Source: an uncultured Ruminococcus sp. (GTDB lineage Bacteria > Bacillota > Clostridia > Oscillospirales > Ruminococcaceae). Taken from it: a DNA stretch of 64,000 nt. Shown one piece after another: positions 61,551 through 64,000 of the stretch; position 1 is the stretch's first letter, and the number at the start of each line of letters is the position of its first letter. The stretch is taken from contig CAJTLC010000011.1 of the NCBI GenBank assembly GCA_910576995.1, positions 1-64,000 of the forward strand, written 5' to 3'. The position numbers were made by a program, and so were the translations under genes. The notes beneath the pieces were generated by a model, which was given only the letters and a program-made list of their open reading frames with translations, was not told the origin of the DNA and did not search any database.

Positions 61551-61635
61551 TTATAAAAAACGTAGAAAATGGTCTTAATTTTTTAGCGATTTTCACCATA
61601 AACTATATGATAACAAACAAGTTCTATAACAAATC

Positions 61636-61662
61636 AAGGCGACTGTCTTCCACAGCCGCCTT
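61636..61662 (-). terminator. Likely terminator after ftsZ
   Basis: AAGGCGACTGT and ACAGCCGCCTT pair with one mismatch over 11 bp, 13 bases after the ftsZ stop. The T-run is short on both strands. Confidence 0.6.
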
Positions 61663-61674
61663 TATTACATAAAA

Positions 61675-62799
61675 TCAGTTGCCAAGTATTTTAAGTATAT
61701 CATCAAGATCGTAATCCTGACTTGTCTGAGGCTGTCTTGCGGCAGCGTGCTGATCATTGATTCCCAAACCTTCTATAAGCGGATTATCGATCTGGATAAC
61801 CTCCTCCTCAGCAGGAGTTTCTTCCTCTTCAACAGGAGCGTCGGGATCGTCGAATCCAGCGGCGATAACGGTAATAGTCATCTCATCCTGCATATCGTCC
61901 TTGAAAGCAGTACCGAAGATGAATTCTACATCGTCCGCAGCCGTATCTGTGATCATCTTTGTAGCGGCGTCAACATCGGAGGAAAGAATATCCTCGGACA
62001 TAGCGATATTGATAAGAAGTCTCTTTGCTCCCGAAATGGAAGTTTCGAGCAGCGGGCTGGATATTACAGCATTTGCAGCTTCCTTTGCCTTGTCCTTGCC
62101 CGAACCGTGACCGATAGCCATATGAGCGTAGCCTGCGCCTCTCATGATAGTTGAAACGTCGGCGAAGTCAAGGTTTATGTAGCCTTCTTCAACAATAAGA
62201 TCTGAGATGCTCTTAACACCTGTTTTGAGGATATCGTCGGAAAGCGAGAACGACTGCTTCATAGTAAGCTGCTGTTTGCCTTCGAGAAGCTTTTCGTTAG
62301 GGATAACAATAAGCGAATCAACGTATTTTCTGAGTTCTGCAATACCTTTTTCAGCCTGCGCCATCTTCTGCTCTCTCTCGAAGAGGAAAGGCTTCGTAAC
62401 GACAGCTACTGTAAGTATATCCATTTCCTTTGCGATTTTCGCAACAACGGGAGCAGCTCCAGTACCCGTACCGCCGCCCATTCCGGCAGTAATAAAAATC
62501 ATATCCGCGCCTTTAAGATGCGCCTCTATCTCATCTCTGTTTTCTTCGGCGCTGCGCTGACCTATTTCGGGTTTGTTTCCTGCGCCTCTTCCCTTTGTAA
62601 GCTTTGCGCCTATCGGGATTCTTGTAGTAGCCTTGGATTTATTGAGCGCCTTGGCGTCGGTATTTACAGCGATATATTCAATATTGCTGACACCTGAATC
62701 CACCATACAATTTACAGCGTTTCCGCCGCCTCCGCCGACACCTATAACCTTTATATTTACATCGGGTTCCATTGCTTCCTCGTAATTAAAATCTGACAT
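61675..62799 (-). CDS. ftsZ: Cell division GTPase FtsZ
   Basis: A 374-residue tubulin homologue. VIGVGGGGGNAVNCMVDSGV, the tubulin signature GMGGGTGTGAAPVVAKIAKE and NLDFADVSTIMRGAGYAHMA (T7 loop) are intact. The C-terminal conserved peptide is DYDLDDILKILGN, an unusual form lacking the usual IPxFLR-type ending. It forms the Z ring. ATG 62799 has AGGAGG 9 bases upstream and replaces a longer frame from 62826. Confidence 0.98.
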   Translation of the reverse strand: MSDFNYEEAMEPDVNIKVIGVGGGGGNAVNCMVDSGVSNIEYIAVNTDAKALNKSKATTRIPIGAKLTKGRGAGNKPEIGQRSAEENRDEIEAHLKGADMIFITAGMGGGTGTGAAPVVAKIAKEMDILTVAVVTKPFLFEREQKMAQAEKGIAELRKYVDSLIVIPNEKLLEGKQQLTMKQSFSLSDDILKTGVKSISDLIVEEGYINLDFADVSTIMRGAGYAHMAIGHGSGKDKAKEAANAVISSPLLETSISGAKRLLINIAMSEDILSSDVDAATKMITDTAADDVEFIFGTAFKDDMQDEMTITVIAAGFDDPDAPVEEEETPAEEEVIQIDNPLIEGLGINDQHAAARQPQTSQDYDLDDILKILGN

Positions 62800-62864
62800 T
62801 TTGAAACTCCTCCTATTTTTACTCAAACTGCGTCTTACAAATTCAAGTCATAAATACACTTATT

Positions 62865-62893
62865 ATTTTATCATATTTCGCAGTTTATTTCAA
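62865..62893 (-). promoter_or_regulatory. Promoter of ftsZ
   Basis: TTGAAA (62888-62893) and TAAAAT (62865-62870), 17 bases apart on the minus strand, about 60 bases before the ATG. Confidence 0.78.
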
Positions 62894-62997
62894 GTGCAAT
62901 ATCTATTTTTTTTATTTTCCGCACTTTGCACAAACAATTAACATTTGACCAATGCATTTTGCATATTTTCGTCATCAAAGCCTTTTCAGCCAAATTT

Positions 62998-63156
62998 AGA
63001 ACTTGTTAATAGACGATTTACGCTGATTTTCGAGAATAATTCTGACGAGTAAAAGACAAAAAAGTGATAGCATACTGTCGTATGGCGAACTTTTTAACGC
63101 AGTCATCGTCGGAATTTTCCAAAAAAACGCGCGCAGCGTCTATTGATACATGTTCT
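62998..63156. repeat. 159-bp terminal-inverted-repeat element (MITE-like)
   Basis: Left end AGAACTTGTTAATAGACG; the complement of the right end starts AGAACATGTATCAATAGACG. The interior GATTTTCGAGAATAATTCTG with GACGAGTAAAAG corresponds to the 19001 and 49762 elements. It lies 10 bases after the stop of the FtsQ gene. Confidence 0.68.
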
Positions 63157-63166
63157 TATAAGCGAT

Positions 63167-64000
63167 TTACTGGAATATATTCTGAGTATACGTCTGAACC
63201 GGATTAGAATATCCTATACCCGGAATTGTTGTATCCGCATATCCCGTAACTGCTCCGGCATTACCGTAAGCGGCAGTCGTGACCGTCTCCGTTGTAACTG
63301 GCATTCCAAACTGATCCGTAACTGTGGGGGCAGTTGTCGTAACCGCGCTGTTAGTCACCTCGTTTGAACTTCTGAAACTGCACTGATTCGTTCCGATCAT
63401 CGTAAGATAACCGGTTTTGCCTTTGATCGTTTCGTCGTTCATAACATTCTGGGCAAGATCGAGCTTATAATCGACGTCGCTCCAGTTGCCCATTTTAAAT
63501 ACCATACCGTTGCGATAATTGACGATAATATCATATTCGTTGCTTATATCTATCGAAGCGATCTGCGTATTGTCGTCCCTGTCAAAACGGCTGATCATCT
63601 GAGTAAACGCGTCATATTTATTCTGATTTTTAGAACTCAGATATTTTCCGGCAGTTATTTCGGAAGGCTCAAGACCATATATGACAGGAATATTTTCCGT
63701 ATCGGAATAGAAATCATTATCTGAAAGAATTTTTCCCTGACGGCTGACCAGCAAAACGCCGCTGTCGTGCTGAATATTATAAGCAGGTATGCATCGCGTA
63801 ACATTAATGCGCAGCGTTGACGGAAAATCCCTCTTCACCTCGGCGGTTTCAACATAGATAAGCTTGTCCAAGATCTGCTTCTCAGCTTTTTTGACCTTAA
63901 GCCGCAGCATATTATCTCCTGCGCGAATTCCCGAAGCTTCCACTATTTCCATATAGGAATACGTTTCGGATTCGCCCGATATAACGATCTCATCAATATT
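63167..64000 (-). CDS. ftsQ: Cell division protein FtsQ/DivIB (5' end outside window)
   Basis: The frame is open to the window edge, so the cytoplasmic N-terminus and membrane helix are missing. What is seen begins NIDEIVISGESETYSYMEIV with EASGIRAGDNMLRLK, the POTRA domain. Then LIYVETAEVKRDFPSTLRIN and VTRCIPAYNIQ, a beta domain, and a Thr/Val-rich C-terminal tail of about 60 residues. DivIB helps recruit late divisome proteins. Its place upstream of ftsZ fits a division cluster. Confidence 0.85.
   Translation of the reverse strand, partial: NIDEIVISGESETYSYMEIVEASGIRAGDNMLRLKVKKAEKQILDKLIYVETAEVKRDFPSTLRINVTRCIPAYNIQHDSGVLLVSRQGKILSDNDFYSDTENIPVIYGLEPSEITAGKYLSSKNQNKYDAFTQMISRFDRDDNTQIASIDISNEYDIIVNYRNGMVFKMGNWSDVDYKLDLAQNVMNDETIKGKTGYLTMIGTNQCSFRSSNEVTNSAVTTTAPTVTDQFGMPVTTETVTTAAYGNAGAVTGYADTTIPGIGYSNPVQTYTQNIFQ

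Overview
The window comes from the chromosome of a low-to-mid GC Gram-positive gut anaerobe of the Ruminococcaceae/Oscillospiraceae kind, most likely a fibre-degrading Ruminococcus. The evidence is the AGGAGG ribosome binding sites, consensus TTGACA-17-TATAAT promoters, a tRNA-Trp T-box, a SigH-like sigma factor, and a secreted GH26 mannanase ending in a cellulosomal dockerin. No contig-wide assignment is possible from sequence alone.

Layout. (1) 1-13.5 kb: the N-terminal part of an IS4-type transposase, then a complete type I-C CRISPR-Cas locus on the minus strand. It has a 69-repeat array, a leader, cas2-cas1-cas4-cas7-cas8c-cas5c behind one consensus promoter, and a separately placed cas3. 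The cas5c-cas3 gap holds a plus-strand small RNA gene that looks like a crRNA mimic: repeat-derived stem and handle, then a guide matching the cas promoter next to a TTC PAM, then a strong terminator. I regard this as a cas-autoregulating RNA (CreR/CreA-like) and as the most important observation in the window. (2) 13.9-34.1 kb, minus strand: a full Ter-dependent stress-response island. It has a biosynthetic module (HAD phosphatase, two PRTase-fold proteins, ATP-grasp ligase, CitE-like aldolase), a Ca2+ P-type ATPase, five large TerD fusion proteins (three with vWA domains), a TerY-P-like triad (kinase, PP2C phosphatase, vWA protein) and three stand-alone TerD proteins behind a consensus promoter. 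(3) 34.3-38.4 kb: glycolytic operon pgk - small membrane protein - tpiA - gpmI, with a solitary CRISPR-repeat-like hairpin just upstream of gpmI. (4) 38.7-49.7 kb, plus strand: a Ser/Thr kinase, a T-box controlled trpEGDCFBA operon in which trpE carries a one-base frameshift, then aroC and a DAHP synthase with their own promoter. (5) 49.9-64 kb, minus strand: an EFR1-type flavodoxin/ferredoxin, the GH26-dockerin mannanase, an AraC regulator, then housekeeping genes (mpg, rqcH, rlmA-like, a fused trmK-nif3, small Zn/DUF proteins, a SigH-like factor, a coiled-coil protein, ftsZ, ftsQ).

A family of about 160-190 bp elements with terminal inverted repeats (AGAACCTGTTCACATA type) lies directly after stop codons at several places (13763, 19001, 49762, 62998, with shortened copies at 11082 and 32093). 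An unusual tRNA-like gene with a 13-nt anticodon loop sits between the sigma factor and a zinc-ribbon gene.

How the parts fit: the two largest accessory systems, CRISPR-Cas and Ter, are adjacent and both deal with phage or stress. The rest is core metabolism and division. Starts were moved downstream of the longest frame wherever a good ribosome binding site demanded it; several genes use TTG or GTG.
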